Shown: positions 1 to 8,154, counted from the stretch's first letter. The stretch: 33,721 nucleotides of DNA from Actinomycetota bacterium (GCA_013152275.1 JAADGS010000040.1:36766-70486); one strand, 5' to 3'. The notes: a model not told the origin generated them from the sequence alone. A program made the numbers and translations.

Positions 1-1373
1 GCGGCGAAAGAGAGCACGAGCGTGCGCAGCAGCTCGCTCTTTCCCGAACCGGTGGTCCCCGCGAGCAGTCCATGGGGGCCGTCGGCGACGAGATCGACCT
101 CGAGGAGCCCTTCGGGGCCCAAGCCGATCGGCGCACGCAGTCCTCTGTCCTCGTGCCATCGTCGAACGATGGACTTCGGGGTCGGGAACTCGAGCAGCTC
201 CTGGAGTCTCACAGGTCCAATACTCGACCCTCCACCGGGATCTTCAGGGTCTCGCACCCGTGCAAGCGCCCTTGCCACGACGAGGGCATCGGCTTCGGGC
301 TGCAAGATGGCGGCAACCTGTCGCCGCAGACCGTCCCCGACTCGCAGGAGCGAGCCTCCGCCATCTGCTCCCACGTCGATCACGAAGTCGCAACCACCCG
401 GAAGTTCGAGCACGGTCTGTGCGATCACGATGTTCACGGCATCGGAGACCGCTCGGTCACCTCCATCCAAGACATGAACCTCGAGGCCACCGGTCCGTCC
501 GGCATGTGGGAGCCATTTCAGCCAGTCCCAACACGGCTCACTCGGCCCTCGCACCGACAGGTCCGCCGGCCCGTGCTGCACGACCGCCTGCACGAGCATC
601 CATCGCACGACACCCATCGCGGATCCCCGATCGCCGGCCACGCCCACCGTCAGGCCGGGCGCCAGCACGACTCCCACAGGATCTCCGCCGGGTGCCAAAC
701 CAATCGATACGAGGCCGAAGTCTGCATGGTCGGGCCTCCGCTCCCACAGGGCGGACGTCATCTCCACCGCGCGCTCGACGACCTCGTCGGGAGCCGGCAT
801 CTGGAGGCGACGGTGAGCACGCCGGCTTCGCTCCCATCGAAGCCGGTCCGCCCTGTAGCGACCCATCTCCTTTGCGTGACGCTGCCTCGTCTCGTGGCGC
901 TCGCGACGTACCGTCAGCCGCCCTTCGATCCACGTGCCGATGACCATGACCGGCCCGAAGAGCGAGAACAGCGCAAGGGCCGGACCGAACACCATCCCGA
1001 GTACGGCCCCCGCCAGTGTGGAGACCACCACCGTGGCCCATGCGAACCGAACCCGCCGCTCCGGCATGGATGTCTGCTCGGGAGGTCGGGGTGGCGACGG
1101 AGCTCGAGATACGCCCACTCTCGGAGGCCGGTTGAAGGAAGTCACCCCTGAACGGAACCTGCAGGCAGGGCGTTGCGCGTCGCCTCTGCCGGTTGCACGA
1201 AGTACGGCTCCATTGGGGATCTCGGAGATGGTAAGTTCGTCTGCTGCCCGCCAGCCGTCGATCCACAACTCGTCCGGAGCGCCGGGCAGTACGCCTCGCA
1301 GGTCCGCGACGGTTGCATCCTGTGCCGCGTCGAGCACGAGATCCGTGTCGTTCCATGTAACGCAGATGTTCAC
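1..1373 (-). CDS. EccC/FtsK-SpoIIIE-type ATPase of an ESX-like (type VII) system, 5' part only
   Basis: The reading frame is open from a GTG at 1373 to the left window edge, so the C-terminal part is missing (about 457 residues present). Residues 1-75 look like a ubiquitin-like (YukD-type) domain, including DELWIDGWRAADEL. A linker with NRPPR, the start typical of EccC proteins, comes next, then two hydrophobic segments (about 108-150) and a cytoplasmic region. The first ATPase domain begins with APIGLGPEG and DGPHGLLAGTTGSGKSELL; the Walker A Gly is near residue 439. Proteins of this family are the motor of WXG100 secretion. The GTG overlaps the TGA of the upstream WXG gene as GTGA, which indicates translational coupling and fixes the start. 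Starting at the in-frame ATG at 1067 would drop the ubiquitin-like and RPPR parts. The function is inferred from family and neighbours; the number of ATPase domains cannot be seen. Confidence 0.88.
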   Translation of the reverse strand, partial: MNICVTWNDTDLVLDAAQDATVADLRGVLPGAPDELWIDGWRAADELTISEIPNGAVLRATGRGDAQRPACRFRSGVTSFNRPPRVGVSRAPSPPRPPEQTSMPERRVRFAWATVVVSTLAGAVLGMVFGPALALFSLFGPVMVIGTWIEGRLTVRRERHETRQRHAKEMGRYRADRLRWERSRRAHRRLQMPAPDEVVERAVEMTSALWERRPDHADFGLVSIGLAPGGDPVGVVLAPGLTVGVAGDRGSAMGVVRWMLVQAVVQHGPADLSVRGPSEPCWDWLKWLPHAGRTGGLEVHVLDGGDRAVSDAVNIVIAQTVLELPGGCDFVIDVGADGGGSLLRVGDGLRRQVAAILQPEADALVVARALARVRDPEDPGGGSSIGPVRLQELLEFPTPKSIVRRWHEDRGLRAPIGLGPEGLLEVDLVADGPHGLLAGTTGSGKSELLRTLVLSFA

Positions 1374-1588
1374 GGGGTCGGGATGAGAACCATGGCGGCG
1401 CGGAGATCGTGACGCACGCCTGCCAGGACCGTGCGCCGCCGGCGCAGTTCCGACCGGAAGCGCTCTGCCGCCGGACCCGACCACCAGATCCCGGCTGCCT
1501 GCCCCATCGCCGCGATCTCGTCTTCCAGCGCGGCAACACGGACCGCCAGACCGGCAAGCCGGCGGCTGAGCAAGGCTTGGTCGAGCAT
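1370..1588 (-). CDS. Small WXG100-like protein (second of pair)
   Basis: This is a 72-residue helical protein. The central turn reads GIWWSGPAAERFRSEL, a WXG motif (W-S-G) between two Ala/Arg/Leu-rich helices, as in ESAT-6/CFP-10-type proteins. The frame is open further upstream to 1816, but that extension is antisense-like and overlaps the preceding WXG gene. The ATG at 1588 is only 4 bases after that gene's stop and gives the usual WXG100 architecture. The stop overlaps the GTG of the EccC-like gene. It is probably a secreted or structural partner of the neighbouring WXG protein, forming a heterodimer; this is inference. It is shorter than the usual ~100 residues and ends with VLIPTP, without a clear YxxxD/E secretion signal. 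Confidence 0.8.
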   Translation of the reverse strand: MLDQALLSRRLAGLAVRVAALEDEIAAMGQAAGIWWSGPAAERFRSELRRRRTVLAGVRHDLRAAMVLIPTP

Positions 1589-1592
1589 CAGG

Positions 1593-1856
1593 CTACGAAG
1601 TGGCGGACTCGATGGCCTGACGGCGCCTCGTGACGGCAGCGGCGCTCTCGGCCATCGCCTCGCGAAGCCGGTGCAGCGCAGGGACGAACTCACCGGCCCA
1701 CCGATCTCTGAACCGGCGCGCAGCGGGTCCCGTCCATGCAGTCGACTGAAGTGAGGCCGTGATCCGAGCCTCGAGCGCTTCGACTGCCGCGGCCTCTTGT
1801 TGGAACCTTCCGGCAAGGTCTTCGAGTTGGGCCAGATCGCCCCCGTATACAGCCAT
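1593..1856 (-). CDS. WXG100 family protein (first of pair)
   Basis: This 87-residue protein has the WXG100 helix-turn-helix layout. Helix 1 carries EDLAGRFQQEAAAVEALEAR, the turn reads TAWTGPAARRFRDRW (W-T-G), and an Ala/Arg-rich second helix follows. The start ATG at 1856 is preceded by a strong ribosome-binding site, AAAGGAG, a few bases upstream. It is the first gene of a three-gene minus-strand unit with the second WXG gene and the EccC-like ATPase. That arrangement is known from ESX/type VII loci, where such pairs are substrates. No other ESX component (EccB, EccD, EccE, MycP) lies in the window, although more could follow beyond the left edge. Confidence 0.85.
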   Translation of the reverse strand: MAVYGGDLAQLEDLAGRFQQEAAAVEALEARITASLQSTAWTGPAARRFRDRWAGEFVPALHRLREAMAESAAAVTRRRQAIESATS

Positions 1857-1865
1857 GGTGCTCCT

Positions 1866-1930
1866 TTCCTACCGGAAACCTACGATGCTGTGTAACGATT
1901 GTCTAGAGGGTATGAGCATTGACAACCGAA
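1866..1930 (-). promoter_or_regulatory. Putative promoter of the WXG100/EccC operon
   Basis: On the minus strand a TAGACA box (5 of 6 matches to TTGACA) is followed after 17 bases by TAGGTT (3 of 6 matches to TATAAT), about 20-60 bases before the WXG gene. An alternative pairing just upstream is TTGTCA, 16 bases, GACAAT. The same 60-base region must also carry the promoter of the divergent LysM gene. Assignment rests on consensus matching only. Confidence 0.35.
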
Positions 1931-2650
1931 CTCGTCATGATGTACCGTTGCCCCGTGAAGCGACTCGTCAAACTCATCGCCCTCGTCGCGACCGAGGTCA
2001 CGGCAATCGCCACGCTCGTGTTGGTCGGACGGGCACCCTTCATGAAGATCGATCTCCAAGCCGCCGACCCGATCGATTCGCTCATGGCCCTGCTCAGAGT
2101 GATCACGCTCGGAGCCGTCCTCTGGCTCACCGCTACGACGCTCGCCTACCTCGCTGCCGGCGCCCGGAGGGCTCGACTCCCCCGCTGGTTCACGATTCCC
2201 TTCGTCCGGAGGATCATCGACCGGGCGATCGCCATCGCAATCGTCTCCGGTGCGGTCGCCCAGCCGGCTCTCGCGACGGCTCCACCGGTGATCGTCACGA
2301 TCGATCCCTCCGGCATGGTGCTGCCTCCCGGGGTGCGCATCGCGTCCGCCGGCCTCGAACGATCTCCCAACTCGGCCCCTGACCCACCGGACACGACGCC
2401 GCCGGTCGCAATGGCCGGATCCGTACCTGCTGCTTCGCCGTCGACGGCAACGGCATCGGTCACGGTCCAGGCGGGCGACAACTTGTGGAAGATCGCGCGG
2501 CGACATCTCCAGTCGCTCGGCGAAGATCCGGCCAACCGGCGGCTCGCGGCCTACTGGGCGAACGTGGTCGATGTGAATCGAAGCGTGCTTCGCTCCGGGA
2601 ATCCCGACCTCATCTACCCGGGAGAGACGGTGCTGCTGCCTCCGGCCTGA
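1919..2650 (+). CDS. Membrane-anchored LysM-domain protein
   Basis: The product is about 243 residues. Two hydrophobic segments (about 17-37 and 58-80) are followed by a basic stretch, then a third hydrophobic segment (about 98-118), then a Pro/Ser/Thr/Ala-rich linker. A C-terminal LysM-like domain runs from SVTVQAGDNLWKIARRHL to DLIYPGETVLLPP. LysM modules bind peptidoglycan-type glycans, so the protein probably links membrane and cell wall. The start is uncertain. TTG at 1919 has AGAGGG eight bases upstream, while ATG at 1937 and GTG at 1955 (giving MKRLVKLIALV) are also possible. It diverges from the WXG100/EccC operon across about 60 bases. A role in that secretion system is possible but not shown. 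Confidence 0.85.
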   Translation: MTTELVMMYRCPVKRLVKLIALVATEVTAIATLVLVGRAPFMKIDLQAADPIDSLMALLRVITLGAVLWLTATTLAYLAAGARRARLPRWFTIPFVRRIIDRAIAIAIVSGAVAQPALATAPPVIVTIDPSGMVLPPGVRIASAGLERSPNSAPDPPDTTPPVAMAGSVPAASPSTATASVTVQAGDNLWKIARRHLQSLGEDPANRRLAAYWANVVDVNRSVLRSGNPDLIYPGETVLLPPA

Positions 2651-3058
2651 TCATCCTTCGATCCAGGACAACCGGATCCTCCGTTCGGGATTGTCGCCGT
2701 TCGGATCGACCAGCACGAGCGACTGCCACGTCCCGAGTGTCATCCTGCCTCCAACCACCGGAATGGTGAGGCTTGGACTGACGAATGCCGGAAGGACGTG
2801 ATCGGCTCCATGGCCGGGGCTGCCATGCCGGTGTCTCCACCTGGAATCGTCTCGCGGCAGGAGGGTATCGATCGTCTCGATGAGATCGGCATCGCTTCCG
2901 GCGCCCGTCTCGATCAGCGCGAGGCCGGCCGTCGCATGCTCTGCGAACACGGACAGCAGGCCGTCCCCACGCCCGGAGACGAACGCAGCCGCCTCGGAAG
3001 TGATGTCGAATACCCCCCTTCGGTGTCCTGTGGTGACATGCACGATCGTGGTATCCAT
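2651..3058 (-). CDS. yjbQ: YjbQ/UPF0047 family protein
   Basis: The protein has 135 residues, the normal length of the YjbQ (UPF0047) family, a small trimeric beta-rich fold. Visible family features are the block HATAGLALIETGAGSDADL, the HRHGSPGHGADHV stretch with its conserved histidines, and the C-terminal GTWQSLVLVDPNG. Some members have been described as having secondary thiamine-phosphate synthase activity; the physiological role is not settled. ATG at 3058 is chosen over an in-frame TTG at 3064. It is convergent with the LysM gene, the two stops being directly adjacent, and lies downstream of prs on the same strand with a 61-base gap. Confidence 0.88.
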   Translation of the reverse strand: MDTTIVHVTTGHRRGVFDITSEAAAFVSGRGDGLLSVFAEHATAGLALIETGAGSDADLIETIDTLLPRDDSRWRHRHGSPGHGADHVLPAFVSPSLTIPVVGGRMTLGTWQSLVLVDPNGDNPERRIRLSWIEG

Positions 3059-3119
3059 GACCAAACACTATCCCGAGAAGCAGCCACCACAAAGCACGGG
3101 GTACCGTGATTGCGGCAAG

Positions 3120-4091
3120 CTAGAGATTCTCACCGAGGAAGATCTCCGACACACTCGACTCGACGAAGATCGCCTGGAGTGCCTCGGCGAACAGAGAGGC
3201 AACCGACAGCACCTTCAGTTTCGAAAGCCCGAGGGCTTGCTCCGGCACCGGAAGCGTGTTGGCGATCACGACCTCTTTGATCGACGACTTCTCGATACGT
3301 TCGATGGCCGGCGGGGACAGCACACCGTGAGTTGCGACAACCCGAACCGACAGAGCGCCCTTCTTCATGAGCAGTCGGGCCGCACTCGTCACCGTTCCGG
3401 CCGTATCGACCATGTCGTCGACGATGATCGTGTGCCTGCCCCGCACTTTCCCGATCATCGCGAGTGCTTCGGAGACGTTACGCTCGGTGGCCTCCCGACG
3501 TTTGTGCACGAAGCCGACGTACGCGTTCAAGTGCCGCGCGTAGCGCTCGGCCCTCTTGACGCCCCCGGCATCCGGCGACACGACCGTCGTGGGGCCTTCG
3601 AGCCGCTCTCGGAGGTACTCGATGAAGATCGGCAGCGCCGTGAGATGATCGAATGGTCTCGAGGTGAACCCCTGAATCTGTCCACTGTGCAGGTCGATCG
3701 AGACGAGGCGATCCGCTCCGGCCGCGAAGTACATGTCGACCATCAACCGAGCGGAGATCGGCTCTCGCGGGAGACCCTTCTTGTCCTGCCGTGAGTACCC
3801 GAAGAACGGCATCACCGCGGTGATGCGTTTGGCCGACGCGCGGCGGAGCGCGTCGATGATCAGCAACTGCTCCATGATATGGAAGTTCACCGGGCGCGAG
3901 TGACTCTGGAGCACGAAGCAGTCGGCTCCCCGAACGCTCTCCGTCGGCCGCACGTAGATCTCACCATTGGCGAATACGGACCGCTCCAACCCGCCCTGAT
4001 GCACATCCATGAGCTCGGCGATCTCGTCGGCGAGCGTCGGGTTGGCGCTCCCCGAAAAGAGCATGAGTCGTTTTCGGCTTGCGATCTCCAC
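3120..4091 (-). CDS. prs: Ribose-phosphate pyrophosphokinase (PRPP synthetase)
   Basis: The enzyme makes PRPP from ribose 5-phosphate and ATP for nucleotide, His and Trp synthesis. The 323 residues match full family length. Motifs visible in order are FANGEIYVRP, MPFFGYSRQDKK (ATP-binding loop), DLHSGQIQGF, VSPDAGGVKRAERYA and the PRPP-binding loop IIVDDMVDTAGT. The start is GTG at 4091, directly after the TGA of glmU, with a GAAGG-type ribosome-binding site inside the glmU end. The glmU-prs order is conserved in many Gram-positive bacteria, so the two are almost certainly cotranscribed. Nothing looks unusual. Confidence 0.97.
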   Translation of the reverse strand: MEIASRKRLMLFSGSANPTLADEIAELMDVHQGGLERSVFANGEIYVRPTESVRGADCFVLQSHSRPVNFHIMEQLLIIDALRRASAKRITAVMPFFGYSRQDKKGLPREPISARLMVDMYFAAGADRLVSIDLHSGQIQGFTSRPFDHLTALPIFIEYLRERLEGPTTVVSPDAGGVKRAERYARHLNAYVGFVHKRREATERNVSEALAMIGKVRGRHTIIVDDMVDTAGTVTSAARLLMKKGALSVRVVATHGVLSPPAIERIEKSSIKEVVIANTLPVPEQALGLSKLKVLSVASLFAEALQAIFVESSVSEIFLGENL

Positions 4092-5465
4092 TCAGGAACC
4101 CTTCTTCTTTCGGCGAGCAGCGTAGTCAGGGATCTCCTTCTGCAACGAGCGCTCGATGGCCAGCGCTCCTGCAGGAACATCCTTCGTGATGGTCGACCCC
4201 GCCCCGGTTACGGCGTCTTCACCGATCGTCACCGGAGCAACGAGCATCGTGTCGGACCCGATGAAGGCCCGATCACCAATTACCGTTGCATGCTTGGCGA
4301 TCCCGTCGTAGTTGCAGGTGATGGTTCCTGCGCCGATGTTGGCGTCCTTGCCGATCTCGGTATCTCCGACATAGCTCAGGTGTGGCACTTTGGAGCCTTC
4401 GCCGACCGTCGTCTTCTTCATCTCCACGAATGTCCCGACCTTGCTGCCCTTGCGGAGAACCGTCCCCGGCCGCAGCGAAGCGTACGGACCGACCTCCACG
4501 CCTTCACCGACCTCTGCTCCTCGCAGCACCGAATACCAGACGTGGGCATGTGGACCGATCGATGAGTTCTCTGCGGTGACGTTTGGCCCCACACGAGCTC
4601 CTCCGGCCACGGTCGTCGCCCCGCGCAGGTGGGTGTCAGGCAGCAGAATGGCTCCCGGCTCGAGCTGCACATCGGCCTCGAGATAGACCCTGTCGGGATC
4701 TTGCATCCATACGCCTCGTCGCATCCAATGCTCGTTGATGCGTCGGCGCATCAGCCCGGCAGCTTGCGCAAGCTGGATGTGGCTGTTCACTCCCGCGATC
4801 TCCACGGGGTTCGTCTTGAGAGCATGCAGCGGGTGGCCTTCTTCGGCAAGGATCTCAATGACATCGGTGAGGTAGTACTCGCCCTGAACATTGTTCGGTT
4901 CCACCCTGGGCAAGGCGTCGGCCAGGAGTAACCCGTTGAACACGTACACCCCACCGTTGATCTCGTTGATCCGTCGCTGCGAGGGACTTGCGTCTCCGTG
5001 TTCGACGATGCCGACGACTCGGTCCCAACCGTCTCGAAGGATCCGCCCGTAGCCGGCAGGGGCTTCGATATCCGCGGTGAGGACCGACACCGCAGATCCG
5101 GTGCGCCGGTGCGTCCGGATCAGCTCGGCGAGCGTCTCGGGGACGAGCAGCGGAGTGTCCCCGGGAGCCACGAGTATCGAATCCGCGTCGCTCGCGACGA
5201 TGGCGCTCAACGCGATTCCGGTCGCGTGTCCGGTGCCGAGTTGCTCTTCCTGGACCACGACATCGACATCGTCGGAAATGGCGTCACGGACCATGTCGCC
5301 GCCTTGGCCGACCACAACCACGATCTGCTCGGGTTCGATGGGCCTGATGGCGTCGAGCACCCAGGCGATCATCGGCCTCCCCGCCACCGTGTTCAGAACC
5401 TTGGGAAGGTCCGATTTCATACGCGTGCCGGCTCCGGCGGCGAGCACGACTGCTTTCACGGCCAT
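4092..5465 (-). CDS. glmU: Bifunctional GlcN-1-P acetyltransferase / GlcNAc-1-P uridyltransferase
   Basis: GlmU makes UDP-GlcNAc for peptidoglycan. The 457 residues are the expected length. The N-terminal nucleotidyltransferase domain starts with VLAAGAGTRMKSDLPKVL and has GTGHA and the GEYYLTDVIE block. The C-terminal half is a left-handed beta-helix of hexapeptide repeats, ending in YVGDTEIGKDANIGAGTI and CNYDG. The start ATG at 5465 has a strong AAGGAGGGG site upstream. It is followed without a gap by prs and lies 23 bases downstream of the tRNA-Gln gene on the same strand, so the tRNA and glmU may share a transcript. Confidence 0.97.
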   Translation of the reverse strand: MAVKAVVLAAGAGTRMKSDLPKVLNTVAGRPMIAWVLDAIRPIEPEQIVVVVGQGGDMVRDAISDDVDVVVQEEQLGTGHATGIALSAIVASDADSILVAPGDTPLLVPETLAELIRTHRRTGSAVSVLTADIEAPAGYGRILRDGWDRVVGIVEHGDASPSQRRINEINGGVYVFNGLLLADALPRVEPNNVQGEYYLTDVIEILAEEGHPLHALKTNPVEIAGVNSHIQLAQAAGLMRRRINEHWMRRGVWMQDPDRVYLEADVQLEPGAILLPDTHLRGATTVAGGARVGPNVTAENSSIGPHAHVWYSVLRGAEVGEGVEVGPYASLRPGTVLRKGSKVGTFVEMKKTTVGEGSKVPHLSYVGDTEIGKDANIGAGTITCNYDGIAKHATVIGDRAFIGSDTMLVAPVTIGEDAVTGAGSTITKDVPAGALAIERSLQKEIPDYAARRKKKGS

Positions 5466-5488
5466 ATGGCCCCTCCTTCGATGGTGTG

Positions 5489-5559
5489 CTGGGGGGAAGG
5501 GACTCGAACCCCTACTGACGGGACCAAAACCCGCTGTGCTGCCATTACACCACCCCCCA
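5489..5559 (-). tRNA. tRNA-Gln (anticodon UUG)
   Basis: The 71-base cloverleaf has a 7-bp acceptor stem (TGGGGGG with CCCCCCA), a D arm, an anticodon stem GCGGG/CCCGT with loop TTTTGGT (anticodon TTG, Gln), and a T arm with loop TTCGAGT. The discriminator base is G. The CCA end is not encoded (CAC follows). It lies between ispE and glmU on the same strand. In actinobacteria this tRNA is normally charged through Glu-tRNA(Gln) amidation; that step is not in this window. Confidence 0.96.
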
Positions 5560-5570
5560 AATTCTCATCA

Positions 5571-5590
5571 CCCTCTCGGGCCCGAGGGAG
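5571..5590 (-). terminator. GC-rich palindrome between ispE and tRNA-Gln
   Basis: A perfect 12-base palindrome, CTCGGGCCCGAG (5575-5586), lies within a larger GC-rich symmetric stretch between the ispE stop and the tRNA 5' end. It could end or attenuate the ispE transcript, or act as a processing hairpin ahead of the tRNA. There is no T-tract, so an intrinsic terminator is only tentative. Confidence 0.3.
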
Positions 5591-5631
5591 TCTACAGCCT
5601 CCGATCCAGCTGCAACCCATGGACCTCCAAC

Positions 5632-6486
5632 TCACTCGACGCGCCGTGCACCGGTTGCCAGAGGGACTGCGGATACTCCGGCGCGGATACCCGACGGTGT
5701 CTCGGCGAGGGCGGACACGGCTTCCTGTTCATCGGAGAAGAACGCGAACAGGCTCGGCCCGCTGCCGGTGAGCAGAACGGGGCGATCCCAGCGGCCTTCC
5801 AGGTCGACCATCCAATCTTCGAGGTCGCGCGCCACCGAGAGAGCCGCAGGTTCGAGGTCGTTGCTCAGCGGTGCGAACTGTCGCAAGGACGGTGGCACGG
5901 TCTTGCCGGTGATTACGCGGGGCTTCGGATCGCCCAGCCGGTCCCATGCCCGGTACACCGCGGCGGTCTCCAACTCGAAGGGTGGTGTCACGATGGCCAC
6001 CGCGTAGTCGCCGGCGGGAGTCAGCGCCGTCAGGCGTTCTCCACGGCCTTCCATCATGGCGAGCCCGCCCTGGAGGCAGAACGGAACGTCGGCACCGACC
6101 GACGCAGCAACTCGAGACACGAGTTCGTTGGGAATGTCGAGCACCGTCGCGGCAAGCAGCAGCGCCGCCGCGGCGTCGGCGCTGCCGCCCGCCAGGCCCG
6201 CCGCGACCGCAATCCGCTTCTGCAAACGGATCCGGAGTGCGGTTCGGACGCCGGTCAGAGCACGCAGAGCTTCGATCGCCCGCCACACGAGGTTCTCGCC
6301 CCCGTCGGGAACCTCAAATCCGCTGATTTCCAACTCGTCATCGGAGGAGAGCTCCATTTCGACGGTGTCGAACCAGCTCACCGCCTGGACGAGCGAGCGA
6401 AGCGTGTGATAGCCGCCGGCATCGAGTCCCAGCACGCGGAGTGTGAGGTTCAGCTTCGCCGGTGCCTCTGCACGCTCACTCATCAT
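5632..6486 (-). CDS. ispE: 4-diphosphocytidyl-2-C-methyl-D-erythritol kinase
   Basis: IspE phosphorylates CDP-ME in the non-mevalonate isoprenoid pathway. The product is about 284 residues and has GHMP-kinase features: an N-terminal APAKLNLTLRVLG, the glycine-rich ATP loop VAAGLAGGSADAAAAL, GADVPFCLQGG in the middle, and LLTGSGPSLFAFF near the end. The start is ATG at 6486 or the adjacent ATG at 6483; the upstream in-frame codons lie inside rsmA. The first bases overlap the rsmA stop by about 11 bases. The tatD-rsmA-ispE order is a common actinobacterial arrangement. The ATP loop has GLAGGSA instead of the usual GLGGGSS, a mild variation. Confidence 0.95.
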   Translation of the reverse strand: MMSERAEAPAKLNLTLRVLGLDAGGYHTLRSLVQAVSWFDTVEMELSSDDELEISGFEVPDGGENLVWRAIEALRALTGVRTALRIRLQKRIAVAAGLAGGSADAAAALLLAATVLDIPNELVSRVAASVGADVPFCLQGGLAMMEGRGERLTALTPAGDYAVAIVTPPFELETAAVYRAWDRLGDPKPRVITGKTVPPSLRQFAPLSNDLEPAALSVARDLEDWMVDLEGRWDRPVLLTGSGPSLFAFFSDEQEAVSALAETPSGIRAGVSAVPLATGARRVE

Positions 6487-7273
6487 GAGCGTCCGCGAGG
6501 TCCAAGAATCGTTCCGGAGCAAGGTCTTCGGGACGCGCCGTGGGAGGGATTCCTGCCCGTTCGAGCACCGCGACGTCGAGCGTTGCGCGCAGCATCTTGC
6601 GACGATGCCGAAACGCCACCGCTGCGACCTCGATGGCGCGCTCGACCCGTTGTCGATCGACGCCCGATCGTCTCGTCATGACGACGACCGCCGACGAGAC
6701 GCTCGGCGCCGGAATGAACACCTGAGGGGGTACGACAAAAGCTCGATGGACTTCGCTGGTGAGACGCGCAACGACCGACGGCAGCCCGTATTGCCTGGTT
6801 CCGGGAGGCGCGACGAGGCGATCGGCGACCTCACGCTGCACCATGACCGTGAATCGTGTGATCTGAGGTGCCGTTCGCAACAGTTTGAGCACAAGGGGCG
6901 TGCCGACGTTGTATGGGAGGTTCGCGACCAGCTTCCACGGTCCCGCATCGAGCGCATCGGGAAGGGCGTGCATCGCATCCTCGAAGCGTAGCTCGACGTC
7001 GGATCGCTCTCCGACGACCTCAGCGAGGACCGGTGCGAGGCCCCGGTCGATCTCGTACGCAAGCACGCTCGCTCCCGTCTCGGCGATCGCGACGGTGAGC
7101 GCCCCGGTTCCGGCACCCACCTCGACGACCTGATCGCCGGCGCTCACACCGGCCACGCGCACCATCTTGTCGATGATGTTTCCGTCTGCCAGGAAGTGCT
7201 GTCCGAGTCGCTTGCGCGGAGTGAGCCCATGTCGACGGAGGAGACTGTCGATGGAAGTCGGACTCTGGCTCAT
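6476..7273 (-). CDS. rsmA: 16S rRNA dimethyladenosine transferase
   Basis: RsmA (KsgA) dimethylates two adjacent adenosines near the 3' end of 16S rRNA during small-subunit maturation. The 265 residues include the N-terminal LTPRKRLGQHFLADGNI, the SAM-binding motif VVEVGAGTGALTVAI, the catalytic NLPYNVGTPLV, and a C-terminal helical domain with AVAFRHRRKMLRATL. ATG at 7273 is chosen because it forms an ATGA overlap with the tatD stop and matches the family N-terminus. It overlaps ispE at its own 3' end. Confidence 0.96.
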   Translation of the reverse strand: MSQSPTSIDSLLRRHGLTPRKRLGQHFLADGNIIDKMVRVAGVSAGDQVVEVGAGTGALTVAIAETGASVLAYEIDRGLAPVLAEVVGERSDVELRFEDAMHALPDALDAGPWKLVANLPYNVGTPLVLKLLRTAPQITRFTVMVQREVADRLVAPPGTRQYGLPSVVARLTSEVHRAFVVPPQVFIPAPSVSSAVVVMTRRSGVDRQRVERAIEVAAVAFRHRRKMLRATLDVAVLERAGIPPTARPEDLAPERFLDLADAHDE

Positions 7274-8016
7274 GGACGATAGATTCGCGCCGCATTCGAC
7301 GAAGTGACCGCCGCGACCCGCACGGGGTCCATTCCCCACACTCGTGCGAGCGCTTCTCCCACCAGCACGACTCTGGCAGGTTCATTGGGTTGCTTCCTGA
7401 ACGGTGGAGGAGACAGATAGGGGGTGTCGGTTTCGACGGTTGCCCGCTCGGGGGGCACGAGAGCGGCTCCGCGCCGGACGGTGTCCCCCGTCTCGAACGC
7501 GACCGGGCCCGCGAACGAGAAACGAACTCCGATCTCGAGGAACCGTTTCGTCCAGCGGGGCCCACCCGTCCAGCAGTGAAGGACGACACGGCCGGCGGTC
7601 TCGGTCTCCTCGACGATTCTGTGAACATCGGCAAACGCGTCCCGACAGTGCACGACCGCGGGGAGATCCAACTCGGCGGCAAGGAGCAGTTGCTCCCTGA
7701 ACACCTCACGTTGTGTCTTGCGGGGGGCCACATCGCGGTAGTAGTCGAGCCCGATCTCGCCGATCGCCACCGACCCGGTCGCCAGCCGAGCGATCTCGTC
7801 GCGCTCGTCGGCCCACTTGGCCGCTTCGTGCGGGTGCAGACCCGCCGTGGTGAACACCCGGCCGGGAACTTTGAGCGCGAGGGCCATGGCGGCTTTCGTC
7901 GTCGCGACGTCGATTCCCGGGACAACGACCCAGTCCACGTCGTCGGCTCGTGTCAGCAGCGCGACGGGGTCCTCGTCGACCAGCTGAAGATGGCAGTGCG
8001 CGTCAACCCAGGTCAT
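7270..8016 (-). CDS. tatD: TatD family metal-dependent hydrolase
   Basis: The product is 248 residues with the TatD amidohydrolase fold. Metal and active-site motifs in order are VDAHCHLQ, AGLHPHEA, IGEIGLDYY, VHCRDA, LHCWTGG and VETDTPYLSP. Family members are metal-dependent 3'-5' exonucleases/DNases linked to DNA quality control. The start ATG at 8016 directly precedes WVDAHCHLQ; a longer open frame reaching 8145 runs into the intergenic region and is not supported. It is the first gene of the tatD-rsmA-ispE unit and diverges from the abrB-like gene across 150 bases. Confidence 0.94.
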   Translation of the reverse strand: MTWVDAHCHLQLVDEDPVALLTRADDVDWVVVPGIDVATTKAAMALALKVPGRVFTTAGLHPHEAAKWADERDEIARLATGSVAIGEIGLDYYRDVAPRKTQREVFREQLLLAAELDLPAVVHCRDAFADVHRIVEETETAGRVVLHCWTGGPRWTKRFLEIGVRFSFAGPVAFETGDTVRRGAALVPPERATVETDTPYLSPPPFRKQPNEPARVVLVGEALARVWGMDPVRVAAVTSSNAARIYRP

Positions 8017-8154
8017 CGAGTCGAGCGTAGCGGCGCCACACGGTCGTCGAAGTGCATGCCACGCATGCCCCGGTGGACTCCGCCCAAGGGGCTGCGATCT
8101 TCCGGTAAGATGTGGGCCACACCGACCAGGACCGGTGGAGTACATCCCAACCTA

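Noticed and set aside
538-1557. A 339-residue minus-strand reading frame
   Set aside because: It is Arg/Gly-rich and in a different frame from the EccC-like gene, whose Walker A and RPPR motifs fix the true frame.
1919-1924. TTGACA on the plus strand as a -35 box for the LysM gene
   Set aside because: No -10 box stands at proper spacing, and the box overlaps the likely start codon, so it cannot serve this gene unless the GTG at 1955 is the start.
5077-6681. A 534-residue plus-strand reading frame across glmU, tRNA-Gln and ispE
   Set aside because: It runs through the tRNA gene and opposite two well-supported enzymes, and has low-complexity composition.
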